DNA of 64,000 nucleotides from the NCBI RefSeq assembly GCF_037893015.1, contig NC_133661.1:223723489-223787488 (forward strand), given 5' to 3'. The first letter of the stretch is position 1. Every line of letters starts with the position of its first letter. Below the pieces are notes generated by a model that was not told the DNA's origin, did not search any database, and was given only the letters and a program-made list of their open reading frames with translations. This document shows positions 38,913-49,839 of the stretch, one piece after another. Source of the stretch: Macrotis lagotis (Eukaryota; Chordata; Mammalia; Peramelemorphia; Peramelidae). The translations under genes were made by a program, and so were the position numbers.

Positions 38913-39311
38913 TGTTTCAGCTTGCTTCACCTTGGGGCTCTAACAGCTATGACCTCCCTCCTGGAGGAGAGCTGAGAATAAGGAGACAAGCCACACTGCT
39001 TTATGCCTGCAGCTCAGTTTTATTACTGCTTAGCTTCTACATATATACTGTTAGGTCTTCTGGGGTAGAACAAAGAAAAATGAGGGAATGGGGGGATGTG
39101 CCAAGCAGGGTCTGCATGTAGCACTTGCATTACAGGATAAGGGGGTATGTTGGGGGGAGGTGGTAAAACAAAGCTGTGTCTAGTGCCCTTTGGGCCATGG
39201 GTCAGAAAGACCAGCTCCCAAGGACTCCGGTACACCTTATCTCTCAGGGCAGCATGCCAGCTCCTGAAACTGTCCAGGTGGTGGGCCGTTAGAATAGCCT
39301 GTGTTCCCACA
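38913..39311 (-). repeat. 3' LTR of the provirus
   Basis: Homologous to 41215-41600, with TATATA at about 39044-39052 and the polyadenylation signal AATAAA (TTTATT on plus) near 39018. It carries an extra short segment next to its U3 end that the 5' LTR lacks. Confidence 0.88.
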
Positions 39312-39327
39312 TTTCCCCCTTGTTTTT
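39312..39327 (-). other. Polypurine tract
   Basis: In sense AAAAACAAGGGGGAAA, directly upstream of the 3' LTR: the expected plus-strand DNA primer site. Confidence 0.82.
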
Positions 39328-39502
39328 CATTAAGGGCCTGGAGACCTGGATAGTCATGATAAACACCGAGTTGGGAACAGATGTGAAATGCATAGGGGCT
39401 TCTACATGGGGTTCAGGGGATCTGTGGAGACCAGGAGGTGGGGGGGGGGGAGTGTCCAGTGTCAGGGAGAAAAGGCCAGGGAGGGGTGTGTGGGGTTTGA
39501 GG

Positions 39503-39970
39503 TCATTCAGTAATCTCAGGTCCAGGGTACAGTGTTCTGAAATCCTTGGACCAGTATACACCAGTACCATTATATCCCCATAGACTTCCGGCTGGGAATC
39601 TTTTGTCAGAGGAGTCAAAGGCAAAAAGGTCCCCTTGGAATGAACTGGTTAGTAGGACCCAGTACGGATGTGCAAAGGACCAGTTAAAAGTGAAACCAAC
39701 GGAATTGGAAACATTGGGAGTCCTGGGAAACAGTGTGGCTGCTTGTTCTTCTGGTGAGAGTGTGGGAAGACCCATGGTTCCACTACTGGCAAAGAGAGCA
39801 GGGAAGAGAGAGGCATCATAATCTATGGGTAAAAGAATTGGGGGTGGGATAAGTGCACGTGGAGGGGTGGCCTGTGCTTCGGGGGTGTTCAGCAGGAACA
39901 GCATAGTAACAAGGAGTGGGTGAAGAGACAAATGTCCTCTGGGTTTAAAGTTCATCACTCTTTTTGCCAA
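39503..39970 (-). pseudogene. env-like leader and surface-subunit N-terminal remnant
   Basis: The visible frame has a hydrophobic leader-like segment (LLVTMLFLLNTPEAQA) followed by a proline-rich, aromatic-rich stretch with N-linked sequons (NVS, NWS, NGT). Position just upstream of the 3' LTR and the leader suggest env; it is fossil sequence and no fusion subunit was recognised. Confidence 0.5.
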
Positions 39971-40461
39971 GGTGAGGAGCTTGTACTGGACCGCTGTGCA
40001 AGGTTGGGAGAATTGCCTCTTCCCCCTCCATCCTCTGCCTCTCGGGTCTCATCTATTGTTGTTTAGCAACATTCTCTGCATCTCTTTGGTGAGGGCTGCG
40101 ACAAGGGGCGTCATCTCGAGAGGCAGGCTGGATCAGACAGTTGGGAATCCACAGTGGGGTGGTGCAATCTGTGGGAAAACACAAGTAAACCCTCTCCCTT
40201 GCATTAGGATGGGGGAGGAAGGGAAGTGGGCAAGGACCAAGGCTAGGGCTTGCAATTCTGCCTGTTGCACAGACTGGGTGTGGGGGCTCCTGTGAGTGAA
40301 TAAAACGATCCATTACTATAGATTACATAGCCCAGGTGCTTTCTGTTTGCATCTGTAAATAAGCCTGTGGAATGGGTTGAGGGGAGGGAAACAAGAAGGG
40401 GAGTGAGCTGACAGGGAGTGCTGAAATCCCCTTGAGGAGAGGGGAGGGTGGGTAATGGTTA

Positions 40462-41058
40462 TCAATAGACCCAGCAAAAACCTCTCATCCATGAAGTCAT
40501 TAGTTGTTGCTGAGGGGGCAGGGGGAGCATCTTGATGTTTTGGGGGAGGCTGGATCCAGCTGTCTTCCTGAGGCAACTCAGGGTAGAGACAAGGAGGCTT
40601 TGGGGGGGTGGTTTGTCAGATGGGGGATCTGGGGAGGACTTAGGAGGAGGGGGGGGGCGAGTGCATTTCTCATAAGTTTGAGTGCCCTCATCGCAGACCT
40701 CAGTGAGGTGGCACGGGCTCTCTGCTCTGGCCTTTACTGAGTTTAAGGCTGCCTGTAAAATATTTTGAGGTTCCTCCTCTCTCCCTGAAAGGCAGGCATG
40801 TATTGCAGTGACAATAGGATAGAAGGGCAGCAGGGGAGAAAAGTCACCACGGACCTCAGCTCTGCAGGCAAGTGTCAAAACACGCCCCCAAATATCAGGA
40901 TCCAGGATATGACCAGCTTCAATCCAGGGGGCCAAAGCCAAAACTGCCTGGATTGTTATCTTACATTCTCTTTCGGAGCATTTCAGGAGACGGGAACTTA
41001 GGAGGTGTTTAAGAACCCGTACTTGGGTATCTTGGGAAGAAGGGGGAAGATTCCCCAC
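40462..41058 (-). pseudogene. gag matrix-like remnant
   Basis: It begins MGN, a myristoylation-type start, about 140 bases after the primer-binding site. The pattern ILKHLL-like leader, LALAPWIEAG, DPDIWGRV and later a proline-rich PPPPPKSSPDPPSDKPP segment follows the betaretroviral matrix layout (hydrophobic helix, PW motif, W before a helix, then a proline-rich linker). Fossil. Confidence 0.55.
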
Positions 41059-41194
41059 TATGTTAAGGGACTACAGGGGGCTCTAGAAGCCGTGGGGTCA
41101 CTGGGGCGAGGGGACTGTTGGAGACAGTCGATGTGGGGCACTTACCTTGACCAGCAAGGAGTGCATTTCTGAGGCATCCCTCCAATTGGGGGGA

Positions 41195-41212
41195 TCCCGG
41201 GTTTCGGCACCA
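41195..41212 (-). other. Primer-binding site for tRNA-Phe
   Basis: In sense TGGTGCCGAAACCCGGGA, which is the complement of the 3' end of tRNA-Phe, two bases after the 5' LTR. Confidence 0.85.
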
Positions 41213-41214
41213 TT

Positions 41215-41600
41215 TGTTGCACCTTTCTTCACCTTGGGACCCTAACAGCTATGACCTCCCTCCTTGAAGGGAGCTGAGAATAAGGAGTCAAGCCACCACT
41301 GCCTTATGCCTCTAGCTCAATTTTATTATTGCTTAGCTTCTACATATATACTGTTAGGTCTTCTGGGGTAGAACAAAGAAAAATGAGGGAATGGGGGGGT
41401 TATGCCAAGCAGGGTCTGAGTGCTGCACTTGTGTTACAGGATAAGGGGGTACATTGGGGGGAGGTGGTAAAACACAGCTGTGTCCTGTGCCCTTGGGCTG
41501 TGGGGTGGAAAGATCAGCTCCCAAGGACTCCAGAGCACCTTATCTCTCAGGGTGGCATGCCAGCTCCTGAGACTGTCCAGATGGTGGGGGTGTTCCCACA
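41215..41600 (-). repeat. 5' LTR of the provirus
   Basis: Sense start TGTGGGAACA at 41600 and end GCAACA at 41215. AATAAA and TATATA sit in the same positions as in the partner LTR. Confidence 0.88.
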
Positions 41601-41947
41601 TTTAGTATGTCTTTTTGGTGTATTTTAACTCATGCTATGGAAGAATTGTGTCCCATTGGCTTCCCTATGCCTCAGAACTCTAAAACAAGGATATCTGATT
41701 ACTCTTCAGATTACCTCTAAACTACTCTTTCCTGTTTACATATTCTGTGTACCTAAGGCTATTTTCAAAGCTATATTCCTTTCAGTTAAATAATTTCAAT
41801 TTTGGAAATTTACACAAAATGATAAAGCACTGTAAAATTATAACTTCTTTCTGATCCCACTGACTTCTTCCTGAACACCCCCCTTCTCCCCAATTCCAAC
41901 CCCTTTCTAGTTAATATAAAAATTTAAAAGTAGTTGGTATAAAGTAA

Positions 41948-42195
41948 TAAGACAGCTAGCTGGTGAAGTAGATAGAAAGAGTGCTGGGAAGTAAATAGAA
42001 AGAGTGTTGGGACTGGTGTTAAGACTCATTGTTCTGAGTTCAAATCAAAACTCAGATACTAGTTTTGTGACCGGGGCAAATCACTTAACCCTGTTTGCTT
42101 CAGTTTTTTTCATCTGTAAAATAAGCTGGAGAGGGAAATAGAAAACCAAGAAAACCCCAAATGAGGTCACAAATATTGTTCACCACTGAAAATCT
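41948..42195 (+). mobile_element. MAR1-type CORE-SINE
   Basis: GACAGCTAGCTGGTGAAGTA head with an internal duplicated segment (AGATAGAAAGAGTG / AAATAGAAAGAGTG), then TAAAATAAGCTGGAGAGGGA and GAAAACCCCAAATGAGGTCA of the CORE-SINE tail. Confidence 0.8.
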
Positions 42196-42199
42196 TCCA

Positions 42200-42857
42200 A
42201 ATAAGTCATGTACATATTGTTCCAAAGATCAAAGGAGAATAATCTGCCAACTGTTATTGCATATTAAGCAAAAACCACATCCAGATATGTGTGAATCCTG
42301 GGAAGTCATCTTTAAATTCTGTGGTCTTTTGGTTCTATGATATGTAAATCTCAGATAGGTTCCAGTAAGATCAGCATAGCATTACAACTTTAAAATGATC
42401 TGGATATATTAATAGACAACCTCAGTGTGGCTTGGAAAATTTATCTCCCTACAAAAGCTATAAATGAGACTTGTGAACTCCTGCCCTTCCACCACCCCCT
42501 TTTGTTTCCATTTCAGTCAGTGCTCCCAACTCTAATCCATGAGTTCCATGCTTTCCTGTGGCTCTGCCCTGTTATCTTCCTTACCCTCTCCATCCTCATG
42601 CCACCTGCCTCAGCATCCCTTTCCTTTTCCCTTGCTTGACTCTCTACTTTGTGCTGTTTGCCCCATGTGCCTTAGCAAGACATGACTGCAGCCTCACTAG
42701 AGAACCTGAAAAAAACCGCCTGCTCCATTTCATAAATTAGCAATCAAGCACCTACCAATATACAGGGATTGTGCAAAGGGGCTGCTCCTACCATGCAGGG
42801 AAAAGATGTAGAGAATTATGAATGCAGCAGAAATAAAAGCTGTAATCTTAAATGTAA
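42200..42857. other. Unassigned sequence
   Basis: CT-rich part at 42480-42660; no gene or repeat family recognised. Confidence 0.4.
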
Positions 42858-44100
42858 TGATGCAGGTTTCCTGCTCTTGAGATTTAAATCAACTCCCATT
42901 GTTTCATTGTTTAATGCAAAATTTGTATCCTGATCTCCTCAGGCTTCAGCCCTCTACCTAATTCTGTTCAGGTAAGGGTGGGGGAGGGGAATTCTCCTTT
43001 TGTCCTCTGGATAAGGGGCAAGACCATAAAACCTCAGTTGGACCTCTGCTTGTGCCTCACCTCTTGCTCTCTGACCTGGTCAACTCTGCTCGACTGTTCT
43101 TTTAATCTCTGTCTTTACCTATCATTTTCTTTTGTGTTGTAACTTCTTTAATAAATCTCTATTTCTTTCACATCTGCTTCCCCGGGTCAGAATGGTGATT
43201 CATCACAGGTGAATAAACAAACTTAAGAACCCAAAACATTTTTGGTGAGCCAGCCAGGACACTCCCTGCCCAGACCAAGGAAACTGGATTGAACTCCATA
43301 GGTGAGAAGCACACCCCTTTTTAGATCCATGATTTCTAGAAAAGTAGGAAAATTATTGGTCCTTTCTAGCCCTCCTTCCTGTGTTCCCCATTGTCTCCCC
43401 AGGATAGGGAAGCAGGTCAAGATGTTGAGAGATTGGCAGAGGCCGGGCATCAGGCAGGATCTAAACATTTGGTGTTGTTGCCGACCTTATGTGGGCCTGC
43501 CCTGGGTGTTAAAGTCAGACTGACTGGTGAAGGCAGTCCTGATGTGTTGACTCCCACTGTGGAGTGTGAGTTGTAAGGAAGGACATTTGGATGTAGTTTC
43601 AATTGACATGTGTTCCCTTATCTAGAAGTTTAGGTGAATTAAAACATGGGGAAAACTTAGTACCAAAGACTTCCACCCCCTAGTTGTGTGCTTGCTCCTT
43701 GGAAGGAATTAAATTTGACAAAAACTAGTTATTCACAAAACACTTGAGCTCCTGGAAATTATCTTTGGGTGGAACTCTCTTTCTCTTTGAAAATTCTCTC
43801 ACTTTCTGTGGCCCCCCACTTTCTACAGGGAGAGGGGGAGGGAGAAGGAAAAATCTTCCTTTTTAGAACTAGAAACTCAAACCTAAATACCGGCTGGAAT
43901 GCATGCTTCACTGCAGGAAGGGTAAGATCCCCCCAAATTTGTTTTTGCCCCATTTTTTAAAATAGGGGACTCCATGTCTTTTACCTGGTTTGGGGAGGAA
44001 GGGGCTGGGCGAACGATCACATTTTCCTTAGACTACATACGGTTTTCAATTCCAAACCCCATCTCCTAAAGGCATTAGCTGGGGCCCAGGAGGCCCCATC
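42858..44100 (+). mobile_element. Fossil retroviral LTR with adjoining leader
   Basis: 42858-43238 has LTR form: start TGATGCAGG, CATAAAACC near 43026, AATAAA at about 43151-43156 and end CCAAAACA. Two bases later TTTGGTGAGCCAGCCAGG lies where a primer-binding site belongs; the tRNA was not assigned. The following 0.85 kb looks like a leader or gag-proximal region but no protein family is recognisable. Only one LTR is seen, so the element is broken. Confidence 0.45.
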
Positions 44101-44492
44101 CTTGAGAGCTGACAAGTTTTGTGGTCAAAGGAAAAAGGGATAGGAAAAAAAGGGGGAAGCCAATTTAAGTGATTTAAGAATGCATGCAACTTTAACTATT
44201 GACTGGCTATTTGAAAAATCTTAATGTATTTGTGAGGTTCCTCAAGAAATTCTAAAAATTATTTTTGTCTTGATATATTCAAAAAAATATAATATAAATA
44301 TACATGTGTATATGTTGTGTATGCGTGTATCAATCAAACATTTTCACATCTCTCCACTGGCCTGGAGAGGTAGGAAAATGTTTCTGTATTTTGATATTTT
44401 GGTGCCAGCCAGGGAGTCCAAAAAAACCTTACTTTGGTGAATTTGAAATCTTTATACAAAAGAGATTGTCTCTGTTTCTGTGTTTAAACTCC

Positions 44493-44494
<2 letters not shown>

Positions 44495-44541
<47 letters not shown>
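44495..44541. repeat. (TG)n microsatellite
   Basis: About 23 TG units. Confidence 0.97.
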
Positions 44542-44544
<3 letters not shown>

Positions 44545-44595
44545 TTATATCTGAAATGGAGTTATAGTTACCTGAGTTAAATGTTACTCCTTTTA

Positions 44596-44748
44596 GGGGC
44601 AGCTAGGTGGTGCAGTGAACAGAGCAGCAGCCCTGGAGTCAGGAGGACCTGAGTTCAAATTTGGCCTCACTTACTGATTATCTAGCTGTGTGATCCTGGG
44701 CAAATCACTTAACCCCATTGCCTTGCAAAAAAAAAAAGCCATCCTAAA
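44596..44748 (+). mobile_element. tRNA-derived marsupial SINE
   Basis: Complete copy. Duplication AAATGTTACTCCTTTTA (44579-44595) and AAATGTTACTTCTTTTA (44749-44765) with one mismatch. Confidence 0.92.
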
Positions 44749-44864
44749 AAATGTTACTTCTTTTAGTTTGGGTTTTGAATTTGTTTTTAAAAAGCCTAAT
44801 TTAAAATTAAATAATTAAATAATGGAGTTGGAATCTGAGCCTATCATCTTACTAGGGAATCTTT

Positions 44865-46466
44865 TGACTTCTGGAATATTATATTCCAAGCCCTACAAGC
44901 CCTTAGTGTGGATGCTGCTAAGCCCTGTGTGATCCTGATTGCAGCTCCATGATATTTGAATTGTTTCTTTCTGGCTGCTTGTAATATTTTCTCTTTGACT
45001 TGGGAGTTCTAGAACTTGGCTATACTATTCCTAGGGGTTGGTTTTTTTGGGATCTCTTTTAGGAGAAGATCGGTGGATTCTCTCAATTTCTATTTTTGCC
45101 CTCTGCTTCTTTTCCTGTTAGAAATTCTTTAAAAATGAGGTCAAGGTTCTCTTCCTGATCATGACTTTCAGGTATCCCAATAATTTTTAAATTATCTCTT
45201 CTGGATCTGTTTTCCAGATCAGTTGTTTTTCCAATGAGATATTTCACATTTTCTTCTAGTTTTTCATTTTGTTGGTGTTAATTTATTGTATCTTGATTTC
45301 TCCCAAAGTCATCAGCTTCTTTTAGTTCCATTCTACATCTGAAGGATTTGTTTTCCTCAGAGAGCTTTCTTATCTCCTTTTCCATTTGGCCAATCAAGCT
45401 TTTTAAAGCATTCTTTTCTTCAATAACTTTTTGAACTATTTTATCAATTTGATCTAAACTAGTTTTAAATGTTATTTTCTTCAGCATTTTTTTGGATCTC
45501 CTTGACTAAGTTGCAGACTTGGTTTTCATGTTTTTCCTGTATTTCTCTCATTTCTTTTCCCAATTTTTCTTCTACCTTCCTTGATTTTCAAAATCCTTTT
45601 TGATCTCTGTCAATTTCTATATTTCTTGGAGTTGTTAAATGCAGAAACTTGGGCTTTCTTATCTCCTGATTATGTATTTTGGAGCTCCATGGAACCAAAG
45701 TAATTGTCTACAGTCAGATTACTTTTTTTTTCCCTGTTTACTCATTTCTACAGCCTATGCTTGGTTTTGGGGTGCTTCCTCAGTTTTTGAGTATTATTGG
45801 GACACCCCAACAAGGACCTCAGTTTGTGAAGCTCTGACTGCTCTCTTGGTCTGTTGAATGGCCACAAGCTCACCCCTCTGGGGCCCTGGCCTGCAACCAG
45901 GGTCTGAGTGTGTTCAAAGCCCCAGAGTCCTGTCCCAGGGACAGAGGACAAATTTCAGTGGGCTCCCTTCACTCCCTTACCTTTCCTGGGCTAAATGCTC
46001 AGGAAGCAGCTGCCTGGTGGCTCCTTCTGGGTGACTCCACCAGTCTGCTTCCATTTCCTGGGATCTGGGCTGTGCTGAGGGCTGTGGCCTGGCTGAGGAG
46101 GGCCATGTGGCAGAGGTCTTTCTGCATATCTTCCAATTTGTACTTGTTGCTTCCTGGGGTGGCATGTCAGGAAACTGCTTCTGCTGCCAGGAACCAGTAC
46201 TGCCAAGGATCCAGGTGCCCTGGGGCTGTTCCCGGAAGACTGAAGCTCCTTCATTCTGGCTGTTGCTACCCCCTCCAACCCTGTGGAACAGAGCTTTCCC
46301 ACAATTTTCCAGGTTGGCTTGGGCTGGAGAACAGCTTCATTGGATCTTTCTGTGGGTTCTGTCTCTCAAAAATCTAGTTAGATCCATAATTTTAAGGTTT
46401 TTGAAATATTTTGGAGAGAGCACCTAAGAGAGGCTGTTCTCCTACTGCCATCTTGGCTTTGTCCCC
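44865..46466 (-). mobile_element. L1-lineage (HAL1-like) element, 5' end intact, 3' part missing
   Basis: The 5' end at about 46466 begins in sense with GCCAAGATGGCAGTAGGAGA. A GC-rich 5' UTR runs to about 45650. ORF1 follows: a coiled-coil segment (IVQKVIEEKNALKSLIGQME, 45278-45487), then RRM text near 45040-45270 and part of the C-terminal domain. It stops at about 44865, inside ORF1. The candidate flanking repeats CTTACTAGGGAATCTT (44848) and CTTACTATGGGATCTT (46467) match at 14 of 16. No poly(A) is obvious at the 3' end. Highly similar to 57.9-59.6 kb. Confidence 0.72.
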
Positions 46467-46469
46467 CTT

Positions 46470-46938
46470 ACTATGGGATCTTAATACTATTTATACATTT
46501 GAAAGTGTGTAAGTTGCACAGTTTGTGAAATGTTCTCACATATGAACTAACTTTTTTGTTAACCTAATATTGATTGACAGCTGTATTCAACTTATGTTAA
46601 TTGAAACTTTAAGGATTAGGAAATATAGACTTTCTGCCCTCAAAGACTTTAAAAAGGAGGCTGGGAGAACTCTGGAAGAAAAAGGCCCTACCTTGTATTT
46701 AAAAAGGAAAAACTATTGGAGAGCTAAATCAGAGAGTAATTTAGTCACCTTTGACCTTTCAGAGTATTTTAAAGTTTTGTAAGAAATTTAAGAATTTATA
46801 TGTGTTATTAAGAAGGAAAATATAATTGGGATAAATTGTATGTCAAGGAATTTGGGAATATTGAATCATATATAATTATTATATTTACTGATTTCTTTTG
46901 GGAAAGAAATACTGTATTAAATTTTGTAATCTGATTTG
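46470..46938. other. Unassigned AT-rich sequence
   Basis: A 70-codon open frame at 46570-46782 (plus) shows no recognised family. Confidence 0.4.
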
Positions 46939-46950
46939 TTGATATTGATA

Positions 46951-47097
46951 TTCTTTTTGTTTTTTACAAGGCAGTGGGGCTAAATGACTTGCCCAAGATC
47001 ACACAAGTAATTATTAAGTGTCTGAGGCTGGATTTGACTTAGGTCTTCATGACTCCAGGGCCAGTGCTCTATCCACTATACTATCTAGCTGTCCCAT
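46951..47097 (-). mobile_element. tRNA-derived marsupial SINE
   Basis: Reverse copy; 12-bp duplication TTGATATTGATA at 46939-46950 and 47102-47113. Confidence 0.9.
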
Positions 47098-47214
47098 TAA
47101 ATTGATATTGATAATACATTGTCAACAATCTCACAGGGTCTTTTGTTGGTAAAGGAAGAAAGTTTGTAATAATCTTTTTCTCTTATTACATGTTTATAGA
47201 AGGGAAAATTTATG

Positions 47215-47218
<4 letters not shown>

Positions 47219-47284
<66 letters not shown>
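47219..47284. repeat. (TA)n(CA)n compound microsatellite
   Basis: About 18 TA units pass directly into about 14 CA units. Confidence 0.97.
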
Positions 47285-47287
<3 letters not shown>

Positions 47288-47560
47288 CTATGACTAAAAA
47301 TAAAATCTACTTAACATCTATTATTCAAAAACATGAAACTGTATTAACATTGTCCAGCATTTATAGCATTTTGCTCTTGTTCTAAGGGCAATGAGATGTT
47401 TAAATAAGAATCTTATATTCAATGCAAATTAATAATGTATGTCTAATTTTAAAGAAGTCAAGAATGTGGACTTTCTCATGGTAACTGCAGATGGCTGATG
47501 GCTGTGACAGATGACTGAACAAATAGCAATTGTGTGGTCCCACTATAAAGAAACTCATTG

Positions 47561-47719
47561 ATAGGGGCAGCTAGGTGGTGTAGTAGATAAAGCACCAGCC
47601 CTGGAGTCAGGAGTACCTGGGTTCAAATCCGGTCTCAGACACTTAATAATTACCTAGTTGTGTGGCCTTTGGCAAGCCACTTAACCCCATTTGCCTTGCA
47701 AAAAAAAACTAAAAAGAAA
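47561..47719 (+). mobile_element. tRNA-derived marsupial SINE, young
   Basis: Close to consensus. Perfect 14-bp duplication AAAGAAACTCATTG at 47547-47560 and 47720-47733. Confidence 0.93.
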
Positions 47720-48519
47720 AAAGAAACTCATTGTTGAATAAAATGTATTTATCAGTTATGTGATATTCTTTTGTAATTACAAAGAGATGATATTTAGAAT
47801 ATTTGATTATTTCTTATGAACATATAAGCTATTTGAATGCTGTAACATTAAGGCCTGGAATATTTTATTGCTTTGAAGGCGTAATAAGGGAAACATAAAT
47901 TATGACCCCTTCTGGGATAAATCTGTGGATTCATGCATATATAATTATAGAAATACTTTTTTGGTAAAATTTAATCTCATGTGTTAATTGACTTGAATGC
48001 TTGTTTTTTTACTATTGTTTTATTGCATTAGAACCAATAACCCGTGTTATAAATTTAAGGTTACCTAAGATGTTATAATGCTTTTTAAAGAATTCTGAAC
48101 GTAATAATTTATATTTTGGTGTTTTCATTTTAGGATCTTTTTCTGGAGGGGATCGATGTATTCTTTCAATAACTACTTTGCCCTCCGATTCCATGCTATC
48201 AGGGCAGTTTTCCATCACTAGATCCTGTAATATTAGGTCCAGGTTTTTTTTTTTCTCTTCGATGTTTTCAGGAAGTCCTATAATTTTCAGGTTGCCCCTC
48301 CTCGACCTATTCTTGAGGTCAGTGGTTTTGTTGATGAGGTATTTTACATTTTCTTCTATTTTTTGATTTTGTTTAACTGACTCTTGCTGTCTCATGGGGT
48401 CATTAGTTTCTGTAGACTCCATTCATTTTTTGGGGGAGGAGTTTTCTTCATTAATCTTTTGCAACTCCTTTTCCAATTCTACTTTTGAAAGAGCTTTCCA
48501 TTTGACCAATTGAAGTTTT

Positions 48520-48710
48520 GAATTTTCTTTTTGCATTTGCCCAGTTGAGGATCTGAATTATTCTCATTTTGTATTTGTCCAATTGATAATGTGATTGATT
48601 CTCATTTTGTAATTGTCCAATTGATGATCTGAGAGATTTATTCTCATTTTGTATTTGTCCACTTGAGGATCTGAGAGATTTATTTTCCTTTTGTATTTGT
48701 CCAATTGTTA
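48520..48710 (-). repeat. 42-bp tandem repeat coding L1 ORF1 coiled-coil units
   Basis: TTCTCATTTTGT-type starts at 48561, 48599, 48641 and 48683 give spacings of 38, 42 and 42 bases. Translated on the minus strand each unit gives about 14 residues such as SSIGQLQNENQS, that is two heptads. Confidence 0.8.
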
Positions 48711-48711
48711 T

Positions 48712-48860
48712 TTTTTTTTTTTTGCAAGGCAAGCAGGGTTAAGTGGCTTGCCCAAGGCCACACAGCTAGGTAATTATTAAGTGTCTGAGACCGGATTTGA
48801 ACCCAGGTATTCCTGACTCCAGGGCCGGTGCTTTATTCACTACACCACCTAGGTGCCCCG
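48712..48860 (-). mobile_element. tRNA-derived marsupial SINE in L1 ORF1
   Basis: Reverse copy from the T-run and TTTGCAAGGCAAGCAGGG to CACCACCTAGGTGCCCC, flanked by CAATTGT on both sides. Confidence 0.87.
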
Positions 48861-49839
48861 CAATTGTACTTTCTAAGGATTTGTTTTCATGTTGCAAGGT
48901 ATTTTCTCTCCCAAATTTTTAAGCTCCTTATTTCTTCAAGGAAGTCATTCTGTGCTGAAGGCCAGATCATATTCTCCTCAGAGGTTCTAGGTCTTTCTGA
49001 GTTAGGGTCTTTCCCTTTCAATAATTTTTCTATGGATCCACCTTTCCGCTGACCCTTCTTGCCTGGTTCACAGGGGCTTGGGATCACTAAAGGCTTTACT
49101 CACTGAGTGCAGTTTCTCTGGCTGGCCAGTAGGAGGTATTGGTTGCTTTCTCTGGAGTGTCTGTGACCTTGATTGAGGCCTTCTTCCTTTGAGGAGTTGG
49201 AGCTATTGAATTCTTTTGCCTTCAATCAAGGGTGGGCTTTACTCTAGCCTGAGGTCATTCCTCTCTCAATTGTCAGCTGGACTGGTTCTTCTCACATACC
49301 TGGGCCTGAGGCAGAAGTAGTCTGCAATTGTTTGTTCTGGGAAGAGGTCTGAGCTGTAATGGAGGCATGGACTCTGCATTCCTCAGGCCAGAGGAGCCCA
49401 GGGATGGTGTCCGCAGGTCTCCTGCACTGGAACACCCCCCCCCCCCCCCCCCGCCCCCAGCCCTGTCCACAAGCTCCTGGGGGACAGCACCAACACCAGT
49501 GCCTCTACTCCCTAGTTAACTCAAGCCCCTGCCATCTAGCCCCACCACTGACCCAGCAGGTCCAGCTCTCGGGCCCTCAGACTCCCGGCTCCAATTCAGC
49601 TGTTAATCTGATTGATCCAGGGTTGATCCTCCCTCTGAGCCCAGACTCACCCGCTCGAATTCGTCCAGTGCTGATGAGGGAGACAAATCCAGAGGTAGAT
49701 GTTCTTTCTCCTGGCTTTTCTTTCTGGGTTTTGTGGGTTGGATTTAAGAGGTTTGTTTCATACAATAGATGGCGAAAGATCTGGAGACTTTAGAACTGTG
49801 CCTGTCTTCTCTCTGTCCTCTTGGCTGGAAGTCCGTACT

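Larger units (their letters stand above)
38913..41600 (-). mobile_element. Endogenous retrovirus, compact provirus with both LTRs (fossil)
   Basis: A clean proviral frame on the minus strand: 5' LTR 41215-41600, primer-binding site 41195-41212, internal region, polypurine tract 39312-39327 and 3' LTR 38913-39311. A perfect 6-bp target duplication TTTAGT lies at 38907-38912 and 41601-41606. The LTRs run TGTGGGAACA...CA in sense and each contain TATATA and AATAAA. The internal region is only about 1.9 kb. It shows a gag matrix-like part and an env leader/surface-like part, with no recognisable pol, so the element is broken and far shorter than a full provirus. The matrix-like part resembles betaretroviruses (class II ERVs). 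By eye the LTRs differ at roughly one position in ten, pointing to an age of tens of millions of years. Confidence 0.88.
48005..49836 (-). mobile_element. L1 5' half: 5' UTR and ORF1, 3' part missing
   Basis: The sense 5' end at about 49836 (GGACTTCCAGCCAAGAGGAC) matches the 5' end of the L1 at 20186. The 5' UTR spans about 48880-49836 and includes a C19 run at 49433-49452. ORF1 has a coiled coil with 14-residue repeats (IQNENKSLRSS units, about 48520-48710). The RRM domain follows (EENVKYLINKTTDLKNRSRR, then GNLKIIGLPENIEE and IERIHRSPPEKDPK; 48012-48422). Text ends just after the RRM, near an AATAAA at 48019-48024 (sense CAATAAAACAATAG). No clear target duplication. A SINE lies inside the coiled coil. 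Confidence 0.75.

Noticed and set aside
39320-39821. Plus-strand frames across the provirus interior
   Set aside because: The provirus is on the minus strand; these are shadows.
45910-46427. Plus-strand frames of 155 and 106 codons
   Set aside because: Antisense of the GC-rich 5' UTR of an L1-lineage element.
47219-47284. Alternating TA/CA tract as a regulatory or Z-DNA element
   Set aside because: An ordinary compound microsatellite; nothing nearby suggests function.
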